IMG/VR virus record: IMGVR_UViG_3300050016_000026
Location: 1 to 46,549 of that record
From: a virus
Length of the DNA: 46,549 nt
Reading direction: 5' to 3' (one strand)
Each line of letters starts with the position of its first letter. Position 1 is the stretch's first letter. The notes under the pieces were generated by a model. It ran no database searches. It worked only from the letters and a program-made list of their open reading frames with translations, and was not told the DNA's origin. Shown one piece after another: positions 1-8,285 of this stretch. The position numbers and the translations under genes were made by a program.

Positions 1-1275
1 GATGGCCTGATCCTCGGCGTCCGCGCCGCCTACGCCAACCTCACATCGACACCTACCTTCTCCCCTGACGGGCTCACCGCGTACACCATCGTCAAGGGTG
101 CGCTTGACGAGCTTCGCCCCGGTGACATCCCCGGTGCCGGCGCCGACATCCTTCTGCGCTTCGATCTTGCATCGACGGTATGGGTGCTGCTCAACCCCTA
201 CGTCTACTCTCGTGAGCCTGGCTACGACTGGGTGATTGCAGGTGGAGCGGCTGATGCTCTCACGGCCACTTATGTGCCGGCTCACGACGAGGTTCTCGAC
301 GGTGAAGTTGTGCGCGTGCGCGCCGCTGCCGCCAACACTACCACGGCCCCGACGCTGGCCGTCGACACCTTCTCCGCTCTGGTCATCTATAAGAACGGGA
401 AGCTAGCCCTGGTGGCGAACGACATCTTGATCAACCACGACATGATCCTCGTCTACCACGCCACTGGCACCTGGTGGGAGTTGCTGAACCCGTGCGCCTC
501 CTATGTAGCTGGCATCTGGTCTGTAGCCACAGGCGTAGATACAATCGCTGCCACCTACTCCCCCGTCACCACTGCGCTGGTCGACGGCATGCTGCTTGGC
601 TTCCGTGCAGCCGGCGTCAACCTGACTTCGGCCTCGACCTTCAACCCTGACAGCCTTGGCGCCGGCCGCATCTATCGCCGCAACAAGGCCCTGATCTATG
701 TCGGTGACATCATCGGCGAACACCTCCTGCGCTACCACGCTACTGGCACCTGGTGGGAGATACTGAACCCGGCTGGCGGCGTCCAGACCCAGGCGTTGGC
801 TGCCGACGACACCTCTGCCACCGACGTCGCCACCGCCCTCAACTGGTTCCCCAGTGGCTACGGCGGCATCACCTTGGGCAACGGCAACGAGTACGAGTTC
901 GAGGGTGAACTTCACCTGTCGCGAGCAGCCGGCTCGACCTCGCACACCACTGCCACCTTGTTCGGTGGCACCGCAACCTTCGACTACATCAGCGGATGGA
1001 CTGAGGCACTGGTCGGTGACGCAGCCACGCTGGGCGCCTTCAACGGCCTCCCCTTTGCGGTGGCGACTGCTATCGTGGTCAAGGCAGCCTCGACCTCAGG
1101 CACTGAGCAGACTGTCATCCGCATCCGCGGGCGCCTGCGAGTGGCTGCTGCCGGCACAGGCAGCTTCATCCCGCAGTGGATACTGTCGGCTGCCGCTGGC
1201 GGCGCCGCAACCCGCAAGGTTGGCTCCTACTTCCGCATGTGGCCGGCCGCGGTGGAAGGGACTTGGACAGGCTAA
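1..1275 (+). CDS. Tail fibre / receptor-binding protein, 3' part (gene continues from 46394-46549)
   Basis: This is the downstream part of a frame that starts at 46394 and crosses the window ends. Once the 12-base terminal overlap is merged the protein has 472 residues. It is built from three repeats of about 86 residues: one across the junction and ending at 198, one at 229-492, one at 517-771. Each begins with a Trp-containing strand, carries a DG-x6-RAA-type core and ends in W-E/V-L/I-LNP; copies two and three share HATGTWWE. The last 165 residues are a non-repeated, Thr/Ala/Gly-rich beta-type domain, probably the trimeric tip. Such repeats are known from phage tail fibres. It follows the internal virion genes and has its own promoter at 46313. 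It stops in TAA overlapping the next ATG. The receptor is unknown. Confidence 0.82.
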   Translation, partial: DGLILGVRAAYANLTSTPTFSPDGLTAYTIVKGALDELRPGDIPGAGADILLRFDLASTVWVLLNPYVYSREPGYDWVIAGGAADALTATYVPAHDEVLDGEVVRVRAAAANTTTAPTLAVDTFSALVIYKNGKLALVANDILINHDMILVYHATGTWWELLNPCASYVAGIWSVATGVDTIAATYSPVTTALVDGMLLGFRAAGVNLTSASTFNPDSLGAGRIYRRNKALIYVGDIIGEHLLRYHATGTWWEILNPAGGVQTQALAADDTSATDVATALNWFPSGYGGITLGNGNEYEFEGELHLSRAAGSTSHTTATLFGGTATFDYISGWTEALVGDAATLGAFNGLPFAVATAIVVKAASTSGTEQTVIRIRGRLRVAAAGTGSFIPQWILSAAAGGAATRKVGSYFRMWPAAVEGTWTG

Positions 1276-1658
1276 TGGCACTCGGTAACCCCCTCGAGCA
1301 TCCTATGCAGGCAAGTATTGATGGCGGCGTAGCTGTCATCATCTTCACATCGTTCGTGGGCATCCTCCCGGCCCTCGCCGCCATCATCGGTATCTGCTAC
1401 TACGGCATCCAGGTGTGGGAGAGCAACACCGTGCAGACCTGGATGCATGCTAGGAAGGCCAAGCATGCAGCCAAGAAACTTGCCAAGCTCCGCAACAAGC
1501 AGCAAATTCTGCTGGCCGAGATTGATGCCGCCGAGCTAGTGCGCTCAGCTTCGGTTGCAGCCCATGAGAAGGTGGTGGCTGCCCACCTCGAGGCGGTCAA
1601 GGTCCTGGCTAAGGGTGACCCACAGGAAGTTCCTACCGAGGGTGGGAACCTACCTTAA
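1275..1658 (+). CDS. Small membrane protein with coiled-coil tail, possible holin
   Basis: 127 residues from the ATG that overlaps the tail-fibre stop (TAATG); a longer in-frame extension upstream lies inside the fibre gene and is rejected. One strongly hydrophobic segment spans about residues 18-44. It is followed by a basic Ala/Lys/Glu-rich helix (about 55-112) with coiled-coil character and a short acidic tail. The single membrane helix followed by a charged helix, and its place after the tail fibre, resemble the class II holin position of T7-like phages. The length is greater than the usual 65-95 residues, and the other lysis genes sit 23 kb away. Holin is therefore a guess; a membrane-associated virion or accessory protein is the alternative. 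Its last bases overlap the end of the opposing gene at 1650. Confidence 0.6.
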   Translation: MALGNPLEHPMQASIDGGVAVIIFTSFVGILPALAAIIGICYYGIQVWESNTVQTWMHARKAKHAAKKLAKLRNKQQILLAEIDAAELVRSASVAAHEKVVAAHLEAVKVLAKGDPQEVPTEGGNLP

Positions 1659-2054
1659 TACCCCAAGGTGTCCTGCAGTGTCATGATACACGGTCTTGAC
1701 CGACTCGGCATCAGCCTTCAGCTTGGCGATGTACTCCGCGTAGGACAAGCCCTGCGCTCGGGCCTCATGCACCATCTGCGACAGTGCCAGCGCCCGCCAT
1801 GCTAGCTTGTCAACGTGCAGGGCGCCATCCGTATCTTCCTCCTCGAAGTCCATCAGGTGACGCTTCACACAGTCAGAGTGGTCGGTTGACTTGTGCTTGG
1901 CCCAATGCAGTGGCTCACCTGGATTGTGCTGCTCGTTGCCCTTGAAGGATGTCTCAGCTACCCCGATAAGCGCATCAGGGAAGTAGGCATCGACGCCGCT
2001 GTAGAGCGGGACGTTCTTGCGGGCCTTGGCGTCTGTGGGGAGCTTACTTGGCAT
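1650..2054 (-). CDS. dATP/dGTP diphosphohydrolase-like protein (DUF5664 type)
   Basis: 134 residues. Visible family signatures are a KNVPLYSG-type start, GNEQHNPG at 39-46, the acidic HLMDFEEEDTDG at 66-77 and WRALAL at 86-91. These match the DUF5664 / dATP-dGTP diphosphohydrolase N-terminal family of all-alpha, MazG-like NTP pyrophosphohydrolases. The acidic clusters would bind Mg2+ and the protein would hydrolyse dNTPs to dNMP plus pyrophosphate. In S-2L-type phages such an enzyme (MazZ) feeds PurZ in 2-aminoadenine synthesis, but no PurZ homologue is visible here, so a general dNTP-pool role is more likely. It is the last gene of the early strand, overlaps the HAD gene by 11 nt and ends in TAG, 9 nt inside the opposing late gene. 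Confidence 0.75.
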   Translation of the reverse strand: MPSKLPTDAKARKNVPLYSGVDAYFPDALIGVAETSFKGNEQHNPGEPLHWAKHKSTDHSDCVKRHLMDFEEEDTDGALHVDKLAWRALALSQMVHEARAQGLSYAEYIAKLKADAESVKTVYHDTAGHLGVLR

Positions 2055-2451
2055 CGAAATGTATCCCTTGCTTGATGTACCATTTGCTGTGTCCCGAGGG
2101 CGGCAACACGCTGCCCCGGTATTTGTCTGTGAGCCGCCATGCCTTCAACTTGTTAGGGTCGTGCATGGACGAGCCGTGAACAATGGAGTGCGGATTGTCG
2201 TCGATCCACACGTCGAACTTCTCGCCCATCGCCTCGCAGAACTCTTTCTTCGGATGGCCGTCGCACCATATCACGGGGCACGGCGCACCATTGATCAAGT
2301 TGACCGCCGACCAGTTGATGCCATCGTGATGTTCATCACGGATCGTGACGATGGCGACGTAATGGGCCTGATGCTCCGCCAACTCTATGAAGGCCAGCCA
2401 CAGAGGCGGGTCCTTGGTGAACGTTTCATCGAAGTCGAGGGCTATGCGCAT
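2044..2451 (-). CDS. HAD-superfamily phosphatase-like protein
   Basis: 135 residues. It begins with the HAD motif I DFDET (Asp6 nucleophile, Asp8 acid/base). Motif II is in VTIRD (Thr36). A Lys at 68-69 fits motif III, and WIDDNP at 82-87 is motif IV with the paired Mg2+-binding aspartates. The full catalytic set is therefore present in a minimal, cap-less fold. The substrate could be a nucleotide or a 3'-phosphate DNA end. Between a dNTP hydrolase and a metallophosphoesterase, a nucleotide or nucleic-acid phosphatase is the reasonable inference. Its start directly abuts the stop of the preceding gene. Confidence 0.75.
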   Translation of the reverse strand: MRIALDFDETFTKDPPLWLAFIELAEHQAHYVAIVTIRDEHHDGINWSAVNLINGAPCPVIWCDGHPKKEFCEAMGEKFDVWIDDNPHSIVHGSSMHDPNKLKAWRLTDKYRGSVLPPSGHSKWYIKQGIHFDAK

Positions 2452-2883
2452 TTAGTGTTGCTCCACGTTGACGGTGGCCTTGTCCTTGGGCTCAGCGATC
2501 ACGACCTTGGCGTTGTCGCCGGTGATGTTGATCGACTTGTCATCGCCCTTGATCATTTCATTGACGACGTTGCCGTAGACCTCAGTGTGGCTGACCTTCT
2601 CTGCGATCATCCACGGCACCGGATAGGGTGGGAACGACATGACGAAGGCGCGAACCTTCGCCAGATCGTTGAGCGATAGCGCCGACAGCACGAAGCCGTT
2701 GATGCCACCGACATCCTTGACCACGCGCTGTATGTGCTCGTCAATACTGGCGATCATGTCCTGCTTGAGGATGAAGGCCGTAGGATGGTTCTTGTCTGGC
2801 ATGTGCGTCCAGTCCCCATTTATGAGTTCGTAGGCTTCGCCTGCTTCACTCGGTGGAAAGAAAGTCGTACCTTTAGTGTTCAT
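2452..2883 (-). CDS. Hypothetical early protein
   Basis: 143 residues. The ATG at 2883 overlaps the TGA of the metallophosphoesterase gene (ATGA). This decides the start over an in-frame codon 33 nt upstream. The protein is soluble and mixed alpha/beta. Its C-terminus is rich in Lys/Asp/Val and ends in NVEQH. I recognise no family. It is co-transcribed between a phosphoesterase and a HAD phosphatase, which suggests nucleic-acid or nucleotide metabolism, but this is only context. Confidence 0.7.
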   Translation of the reverse strand: MNTKGTTFFPPSEAGEAYELINGDWTHMPDKNHPTAFILKQDMIASIDEHIQRVVKDVGGINGFVLSALSLNDLAKVRAFVMSFPPYPVPWMIAEKVSHTEVYGNVVNEMIKGDDKSINITGDNAKVVIAEPKDKATVNVEQH

Positions 2884-4115
2884 AATTGAACACTCCGCTT
2901 CTCCCATGTCAACCACTCACTGCTGTCAGCCGAAGTAAGTTTCGGCTCAAGGTAAATAGGCCAGCGTGCAGTGAGGCCGTACTTGGGGTGGACGAAGAAC
3001 ATGACCTGCGACGGACGCGAGTAGCGAGCCCTGAGGAACAGGCGGGCGTACTCGTCGTAGCCCTTCAGGGTACCATTGACGATGACCGGCACCGCTTCGC
3101 CACCGTCGATGTAGGTATGCCAGTGACCGATAAGCAGAGTGTCAAAATCGCGGCCGATTTGAGCTTCCGAGCGCCCAACTTTAATAGTGCCGCGCGCAAT
3201 CGGCCCGAGGGCTCCAATGATGCCATCGCCTCCCTTAACTCCAAGGGTGTCACCGTGAGTGAGCATGAAGCGGTGACCAAAGACTTTGAAGTGAACGTCG
3301 GTCTCTTCCGGGATGGCGAACCTGAACCGTTTGTCATTTCTGAAATGTCTTTCTAGTTGACAGTAGAGGATGAACTCGTAGCTCTCGAAGGTGTGGTTCT
3401 TGGCCCGCATCTTGAGAGTGTTGCGTCCGTGATTGCCGACGACACACGGCACGAACACGTTGCCGAACACGTCAGCTATGCGGGTGAGGGCAGAGATAAG
3501 CACCTCCTGCACCATGAGCAGGCTGACTGCCACCGGGTCCTCATTGGTAGCCACTAGCTCCTCATGGATGTTGCCAGTGATCATGTCGCCACCGAGGCAG
3601 ACGACGATGCCAGGGTAGTTTGGCTTGACCATGTGATGCTTGGCAAGTTCGATGGTGGTGTCCACCAAGCGTGTGACGCGGGCCTTGGCGATGTCGTTGT
3701 CGAACTCGTTGACGCCACCAGTCTGCGCCTTAAACACCCGCTCACCCCAGTGCCAGTCGGACCAGATGGTGACAGGGACACCGGTGATACCAACCCGCGG
3801 TGGCTTGATGATCCAGGCCGGCGGGCTAGGGGTCTCATTGGCGAGCCCGAAGATAGTCTCGCGAATGTTGGCGCAGCTAATGTTGTCCTTGATGATGGAG
3901 GCAAGTTCGCGCTCAAGGGTCTTGACCTTGGTTTCCAGCTTGGCCTTCTCGTCAGTGACTACAGTTGAAACAAAGAGCCCACGAGACTTGGCAAGGCGGA
4001 TACTGGTGCGCCATGCGCCATCACCAACCCCGTAGCTCCTAGCCGCAGGACCGGGACCAAGTTCTGCTTGCCTCTGCAAGCGTGCAACTAATTCAGCGTC
4101 GGATAACGTGTTCAT
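2880..4115 (-). CDS. Calcineurin-like metallophosphoesterase with N-terminal HTH
   Basis: 411 residues. Residues 1-47 look like a helix-turn-helix, and 52-80 is a charged helical linker. The phosphoesterase core carries all five metal-binding signatures: SDWHWGE (Asp120, His122), GGD (175-177), GNH (228-230), THGD (286-289) and GHWH (330-333). Such phage enzymes are Mn2+-dependent nucleases or phosphatases; SbcD and lambda phosphatase are well-known relatives. The HTH suggests DNA as substrate. It lies in a tight run with a resolvase-like and an HNH nuclease, with ATGA overlaps on both sides, so a role in DNA recombination or host DNA breakdown is likely. Confidence 0.85.
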   Translation of the reverse strand: MNTLSDAELVARLQRQAELGPGPAARSYGVGDGAWRTSIRLAKSRGLFVSTVVTDEKAKLETKVKTLERELASIIKDNISCANIRETIFGLANETPSPPAWIIKPPRVGITGVPVTIWSDWHWGERVFKAQTGGVNEFDNDIAKARVTRLVDTTIELAKHHMVKPNYPGIVVCLGGDMITGNIHEELVATNEDPVAVSLLMVQEVLISALTRIADVFGNVFVPCVVGNHGRNTLKMRAKNHTFESYEFILYCQLERHFRNDKRFRFAIPEETDVHFKVFGHRFMLTHGDTLGVKGGDGIIGALGPIARGTIKVGRSEAQIGRDFDTLLIGHWHTYIDGGEAVPVIVNGTLKGYDEYARLFLRARYSRPSQVMFFVHPKYGLTARWPIYLEPKLTSADSSEWLTWEKRSVQL

Positions 4116-4444
4116 GGCCGGTCCTTTATCAGGTTGAGAAATTCGTCAAGCCCGAGGATTACGACCCAGGGCTTATTGCTTCGACGGTGAATGACAATTG
4201 GTACAGAAGACCACCCCGCGTCATGCTGGCTTTGAGCCAGCCAGGTGTATGGACTGCCAGCCTCAACTCGCTTGCATTCGATATGAAAGCCAGGAAGTCC
4301 AAGAACATCGGGACTGTCACATCCCCCTGCAAACTGTTGGCCGCGTCTTGCGTCATAGCCGTGTTCCTTCAGGTAGTTGGCAAGCTCGCGCTCGCCTTGA
4401 GCCCCTTTAGCTCTACTATTTATCCGAGCTTTCTTTACAGGCAT
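4112..4444 (-). CDS. PD-(D/E)XK nuclease, Holliday-junction-resolvase-like
   Basis: 110 residues. The arrangement is typical of small Hjc-like phage resolvases: a basic N-terminus, GERE with Glu18, SPDV with Asp46, then ECK with Glu56 and Lys58. These residues would bind Mg2+ and cleave branched DNA. Its length suits a single-domain enzyme. It overlaps the phosphoesterase gene by ATGA and the HNH gene by 10 nt. It would resolve replication/recombination intermediates before packaging. A role as another structure-specific nuclease cannot be excluded. Confidence 0.8.
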   Translation of the reverse strand: MPVKKARINSRAKGAQGERELANYLKEHGYDARRGQQFAGGCDSPDVLGLPGFHIECKRVEAGSPYTWLAQSQHDAGWSSVPIVIHRRSNKPWVVILGLDEFLNLIKDRP

Positions 4445-5043
4445 TGGAGCCTCCGGTCAACTGCATCGGCGATGCGGCGAAGCTCTTGAGGAGTGCTGTC
4501 ACCCTTAAGGGCATTGCACCGGAAACAAATCACCCACACATTCCCTGGCACGTACCCTCGACTGTTGTCCAGCCGGTCTAAGGAGGGTGCTGTCGGAGCG
4601 GTTCGACTCACGCCTTGAAGCAAGGTACTGCTACAACAAGGGCAAGCTACGGGCACCACTATATCAACAGACGAGATAGAAAACTGTATACCGCTTCGCC
4701 CGGCTCGTGCTTTAGCTGCCGCACATAGTCTAACTTCAGGGTGGTCTCGCCGCCACTGATTTTTCTGTGCCCGTACATGAGGCTGTCGCTGTCGAACAAG
4801 CTGGCGTTCACGCACTTCAGGATGGGCGTGGTAATAAGCAAGATTGCGGGCAGCGTGGCCGGCGGCGCCCTTCTGTCGGCTGTTGATACGCTTGTTGGCC
4901 GGTCTTTTGGCCGATGTTTTCTTCACCATGATCGGGATCGACATCATCGGACCCTTGCCATAGTTTGCGATCTGCCTTGCAACGCGCGCAGCAGACGGAA
5001 CGCGCGTCCCGTCAAACACACGCTTACTCGTATACTGCTTCAT
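4435..5043 (-). CDS. HNH endonuclease
   Basis: 202 residues from the ATG at 5043, which overlaps the TGA of the small upstream gene (ATGA). The N-terminal 110 residues are basic and helical, probably DNA-binding. The C-terminal HNH/zinc domain has a CPCC knuckle at 134-137, SLDRLDN at 154-160, GYVPGNVW at 163-170, and a second knuckle C173-x2-C176 followed by Asn177. Homing-type HNH enzymes of this kind are common in phages. Because it is cotranscribed within a run of nuclease genes with coupled starts, it may be a resident gene rather than a recent insertion. Confidence 0.82.
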   Translation of the reverse strand: MKQYTSKRVFDGTRVPSAARVARQIANYGKGPMMSIPIMVKKTSAKRPANKRINSRQKGAAGHAARNLAYYHAHPEVRERQLVRQRQPHVRAQKNQWRRDHPEVRLCAAAKARAGRSGIQFSISSVDIVVPVACPCCSSTLLQGVSRTAPTAPSLDRLDNSRGYVPGNVWVICFRCNALKGDSTPQELRRIADAVDRRLQCL

Positions 5044-5192
5044 GGCTTCGATCCGCACTTCGGGCACCAGATCAGGATGACAGGGCCAAAGCCAATGAAC
5101 GTGGCTTCGTTGAACTCGTTGCTGACCCCGAACCAAAAGCTCTTGGGTGCCCACTGAACCCACCAATTGCGTGCGATGCGCCTCATACTCAT
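5040..5192 (-). CDS. Small Trp-rich protein ending in a CPKCG motif
   Basis: This 50-residue frame starts at the ATG overlapping the DNA polymerase stop (ATGA). It ends in a TGA overlapping the ATG of the HNH gene (ATGA). The double coupling and the exact filling of the gap are good evidence that it is a gene. It has four Trp in the first 20 residues and ends in C-P-K-C-G, a half zinc-knuckle. It could bind metal as a dimer or modulate the polymerase or nuclease beside it. No family recognised. Confidence 0.6.
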   Translation of the reverse strand: MSMRRIARNWWVQWAPKSFWFGVSNEFNEATFIGFGPVILIWCPKCGSKP

Positions 5193-7201
5193 TTCTTGTA
5201 CCTATCGTTGACCCAGGTTTCTACCTTCACTGGAAACTTGATGGCCTTAGCCCACTCGGGACGCTCAGTCATGATTTGAGCAAACGCCTTTTCGTCGGCA
5301 TTGTCAAGGGTCGGCTCACCAACTATTTCATCGTGGACCGTGAGGATCACGGGGAAGCCATTGGCCTCGAGCTTGATCATGGCATATGCCAGCAAGTCGC
5401 GAGCATTTCCCTGGGTGATGATCCCGGTGAGCATGCCACCGAAGGCGTTAACGTCCTTGAGGAGGCCGTTCTTCACGGCGATGTAGCGCCACTGCCGGCG
5501 GATGTCAGGCTTCTCCTTGGTGCTCCACCGCATTTCCTGCATGTAGTGGCTGGGTTCGAAGAAGTAGAGCTTGCGTCCTGACAGAAGGCGGACGGTCAGG
5601 AACTCCCCCTCCATCTTGAACTCGATGCCGGCGTGTTCGGTGGGGTGCTTGGTCATCACAGCCTCGAGGGAAGCCTCACCGAAGCCGGCCCAAAGCGCTG
5701 GCACCCGTGGCGCCATATCGTGGCGATAGATGCCGACGACATCCTCACAGAACTCCTGATCCTTGTCGGGAGCGTAGCGATGTTGGAAGGTTTCCCAGCC
5801 CATCTGGTAGCCGAGGCCGAGGACGCCATGCTTGCCCATGTCGTACTCCACCGGGTCCTTCTTCTTGTCGATGGGGCGCTTGTAGACGCGCGCCGCCAGG
5901 TCCTGGTACGGCATCTTGCCGGCCTCTAGCTGAGCTACGATGTCATCCTGTCCAGCGTGGGCCATGAGGCCACGTAGTTCAACCTGCACATAGTCACCCG
6001 ATATGAAGCACCGGCCCTTATCGGCGATCAGCGCGTGGCGCAAGCCGTTGACCACCACCTCAACGGCTGGCCCAATCATCGCTTCGACCCAGCGCCAGTC
6101 GCCGGTCATCAACGTATCAACCAGAAGCTCCTGGCTGATCAGTTCATCATCACCGTCCTTGTATGTGGGCCTTGGAAAATTTTGAGGTTGTAGAAGTCGC
6201 CCGCTCCAACGTCCCGAATTGGTCCCACAATACTGCAGGATACCACGCGCCCTACCATCGGCGCAGACACAAGATTGCATTCGAGGCAACTTTTTAATAC
6301 TTGCTGAGCCAATGAGTTGTCTAATCTCAAGGGCGCGTCTGATGTGTTCTGGAAGGTCAGTACCGTCCTTGTCGACACCAACTGCGTCGAAAGCTCCTCC
6401 ATCATTATCGGCATTGTCGATGTCCTTTCCTAGGGCTCGAGCCACCGTCTCCTTGCTGAGGTCGGGAAGCCCCGACCACGCGGTGACCTTGGCAATTTGT
6501 GTGAACCTGAGCCCACCAGTCAGGGCGGCGAACTCGGCGGCAAGCGGAACGGTGGCACCCTCCACGATCTTCATGCAGGCACGCACGTAGTCCTGATCAA
6601 TCCTGATGCCGCGCTGGTTGATCTTCTGATCGAGGAGCCACACGGTGCGCTCGCCAGACTGCAGTAGCCCGAGGCGGTCATGTACTCTACGCTCGTCGGC
6701 GACATCCTTCTCGCAGTAGTCGTAGACGCGCTGCATCACTTCCGGTGTGCGCTTCACCAAGTAGTTGCCATGCTTGTCCAGCTTCGACAGGCTGATGGTG
6801 AGCTTGCTGCCCTCCATGTCCTTGCCGGGAAGGTCGAGGGCTATGGTGAGCGTGTCCAGGTCAATGGGCAGTGCCTTCATGGCGGCGACAGCCTGGATGT
6901 CATGCCAACGACTGTCGGGAATGTCGGGGAAGCCATAGACAGGGACCATAATGTTGCGCCAGATCGCCTTCTCGAAAGCGGCGAAGCAACAGAAGACCAC
7001 CTCGGGGTCATTGATAAGAACGAGCAAAGGGCTAGTGCCGCCGACAAGTTGGGGGGTCCAAGTGTTTATGCGGGGCGCACCAAACTCGTAGGACAGGCAC
7101 AACACTTCTGTGGACACGTCCTCGCTGTAACGCCAGGCGCCTGCGTCCTTCAGGTCGCAGAGGCTGGCAGTTTCAAAATCGAGGACCCTAAGTACCGGCA
7201 T
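5189..7201 (-). CDS. Family A DNA polymerase with 3'-5' exonuclease
   Basis: 670 residues, the usual size of phage PolA enzymes lacking the 5' nuclease domain. The exonuclease has DFET (Asp8, Glu10), Asp101 in the Exo II region and Exo III YCEKD (Tyr162, Asp166). The polymerase domain shows the LLQPQNFPRP entry region at 336-345. Motif A is GDYVQVELRG (Asp403, Glu408); motif B is KHGVLGLGYQMG (Lys457, Tyr465); motif C is VHDE (His623-Asp624-Glu625). It is the replicative polymerase and would work with the ssDNA-binding protein, primase and helicases of this strand. It overlaps the upstream small gene by 14 nt and is coupled by ATGA to the next. Confidence 0.95.
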   Translation of the reverse strand: MPVLRVLDFETASLCDLKDAGAWRYSEDVSTEVLCLSYEFGAPRINTWTPQLVGGTSPLLVLINDPEVVFCCFAAFEKAIWRNIMVPVYGFPDIPDSRWHDIQAVAAMKALPIDLDTLTIALDLPGKDMEGSKLTISLSKLDKHGNYLVKRTPEVMQRVYDYCEKDVADERRVHDRLGLLQSGERTVWLLDQKINQRGIRIDQDYVRACMKIVEGATVPLAAEFAALTGGLRFTQIAKVTAWSGLPDLSKETVARALGKDIDNADNDGGAFDAVGVDKDGTDLPEHIRRALEIRQLIGSASIKKLPRMQSCVCADGRARGILQYCGTNSGRWSGRLLQPQNFPRPTYKDGDDELISQELLVDTLMTGDWRWVEAMIGPAVEVVVNGLRHALIADKGRCFISGDYVQVELRGLMAHAGQDDIVAQLEAGKMPYQDLAARVYKRPIDKKKDPVEYDMGKHGVLGLGYQMGWETFQHRYAPDKDQEFCEDVVGIYRHDMAPRVPALWAGFGEASLEAVMTKHPTEHAGIEFKMEGEFLTVRLLSGRKLYFFEPSHYMQEMRWSTKEKPDIRRQWRYIAVKNGLLKDVNAFGGMLTGIITQGNARDLLAYAMIKLEANGFPVILTVHDEIVGEPTLDNADEKAFAQIMTERPEWAKAIKFPVKVETWVNDRYKK

Positions 7202-7406
7202 CCCATACCTTGACGATCATTCGTCGGTTGGCAGCTACAGCAGCATCCATGTCACGCTTAGCATTTTCCACAGCCATGTTCAAGAAGGATTTGTTTCCTG
7301 TCCTCTGATCGCGGTCGATCTTGTAGGCTTGATAGATGTCGCAGCACCGACGAGCTTCCTCGAGGGTGTCAATCGGCTGTCGACTGAACGGGCTGCGTTC
7401 CATCAT
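7188..7406 (-). CDS. Small hypothetical protein upstream of DNA polymerase
   Basis: 72 residues, beginning Met-Met, with a strong Shine-Dalgarno (AAAGGAG, 5-7 nt spacing) just upstream. It is charged and largely helical, with a central EEARRCCDIYQAYK stretch. No known domain recognised. It overlaps the start of the polymerase gene, so the two are translationally linked. It ends in TAG. The leader follows a GC-rich hairpin at 7425-7456. Confidence 0.7.
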   Translation of the reverse strand: MMERSPFSRQPIDTLEEARRCCDIYQAYKIDRDQRTGNKSFLNMAVENAKRDMDAAVAANRRMIVKVWDAGT

Positions 7407-7424
7407 GGTAGCTCCTTTAAGTGA

Positions 7425-7456
7425 CCGGGGCTCCTAAAGGAGTAAAGGAGCCCCGG
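7425..7456. other. GC-rich intergenic hairpin (possible terminator or RNA-processing site)
   Basis: Perfect 10-bp inverted repeat CCGGGGCTCC / GGAGCCCCGG with a 12-nt loop, in the 108-nt gap between the ssDNA-binding protein gene and the small gene before the polymerase. No U-tract follows on either strand, so a simple intrinsic terminator is doubtful. The rest of the gap shows nothing else. Confidence 0.6.
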
Positions 7457-7514
7457 CCCACCCGGTTGTCTATAGCTCACGGGTCTATGCCTCGTGGCCG
7501 ACGCTACCCGGGTC

Positions 7515-8186
7515 TCAGTAGGCGATGTCGTCCTCGTTCCCCGTAGTCGGGTCCTCGTGAGTGACACTGCCGTAAACCGATGTCAGATTGACACCACCGG
7601 CCAGGCGTTCGCCCTTGCCGGTAGAGACGACACCGCCGAGGTAGGCCTTGACGCCATCCCGCTGCGTGTCGTTCTTCTTCTTGTAGAACTTCAGCCGCAC
7701 GACGCCACCGGCAATCGCACCACTGTAGAACCAGCCGCCACCGTTCTTGTTGCCGGTGTACTGCGAGTACAACGTGCCGCTGGTGCCCAGGTCGATGACG
7801 CCCTGCTTGGCGTCGTGATCCTTGAACACACCCAGCGCCGGCGGATACTGCTCGCCGGTACCAGCCTTCAGGATGACCTTGCCCCTGTAATAAGCGGCGA
7901 CATCGCGCCCATTGCTCTTGGGCTTGGCCTTCTGCTTGTCGGCTTCCCGATTACCATCCTTGAACGGGCTGTTCATCGAGGCGAACGGCTCCTGGCTTTC
8001 GGCCCGAGCTACTGCCTTGAACAACTCCTTCAGGGCGATAAGGTCTTCCCCATCGGGGTCGAGCAGCCAGTCCACCGAGTAACTGAGGGGTGGCTTCTTC
8101 TCGAACCCTTCCGGCGTGACCAGCTTCGGCCACACCATCTGAACGGGGTGCTTGAGTACGTACTGTCCGTTGATTTCTTCGGTCAT
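7515..8186 (-). CDS. Single-stranded DNA-binding protein (DUF2815 / T7 gp2.5-like)
   Basis: 223 residues. The body resembles the DUF2815 phage family, with an OB-type beta-rich fold and a Lys-rich internal loop near 78-92. The last residues (about 210-223) are strongly acidic and end in DDIAY. An acidic tail closed by an aromatic residue is the hallmark of gp2.5-type SSBs, which use it to touch polymerase and helicase. It would coat replication-fork ssDNA and promote annealing. A leader with AAAGGGA precedes the ATG. It stands alone between two hairpin-containing gaps, which would suit separate, high expression. Confidence 0.8.
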   Translation of the reverse strand: MTEEINGQYVLKHPVQMVWPKLVTPEGFEKKPPLSYSVDWLLDPDGEDLIALKELFKAVARAESQEPFASMNSPFKDGNREADKQKAKPKSNGRDVAAYYRGKVILKAGTGEQYPPALGVFKDHDAKQGVIDLGTSGTLYSQYTGNKNGGGWFYSGAIAGGVVRLKFYKKKNDTQRDGVKAYLGGVVSTGKGERLAGGVNLTSVYGSVTHEDPTTGNEDDIAY

Positions 8187-8217
8187 GATCTATCCCTTTC
8201 AAGGGTGCTGATGTTCA

Positions 8218-8249
8218 CCGGCTAGTCACTGTGATGGCAAACTAGCCGG
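8218..8249. other. Intergenic hairpin
   Basis: Perfect 9-bp inverted repeat CCGGCTAGT / ACTAGCCGG with a 14-nt loop, in the 99-nt gap between the protease and ssDNA-binding protein genes. It lies 31 nt upstream of the latter's start. No T-run on the early strand follows it. Confidence 0.55.
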
Positions 8250-8285
8250 CTATTAGTTCCCAACCATCCTGGGTCACCTTCCAAT

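Noticed and set aside
1650-2054. 2-aminoadenine (Z-genome) phage
   Set aside because: Only the diphosphohydrolase-like gene fits; no PurZ or DatZ sequence is visible on either strand.
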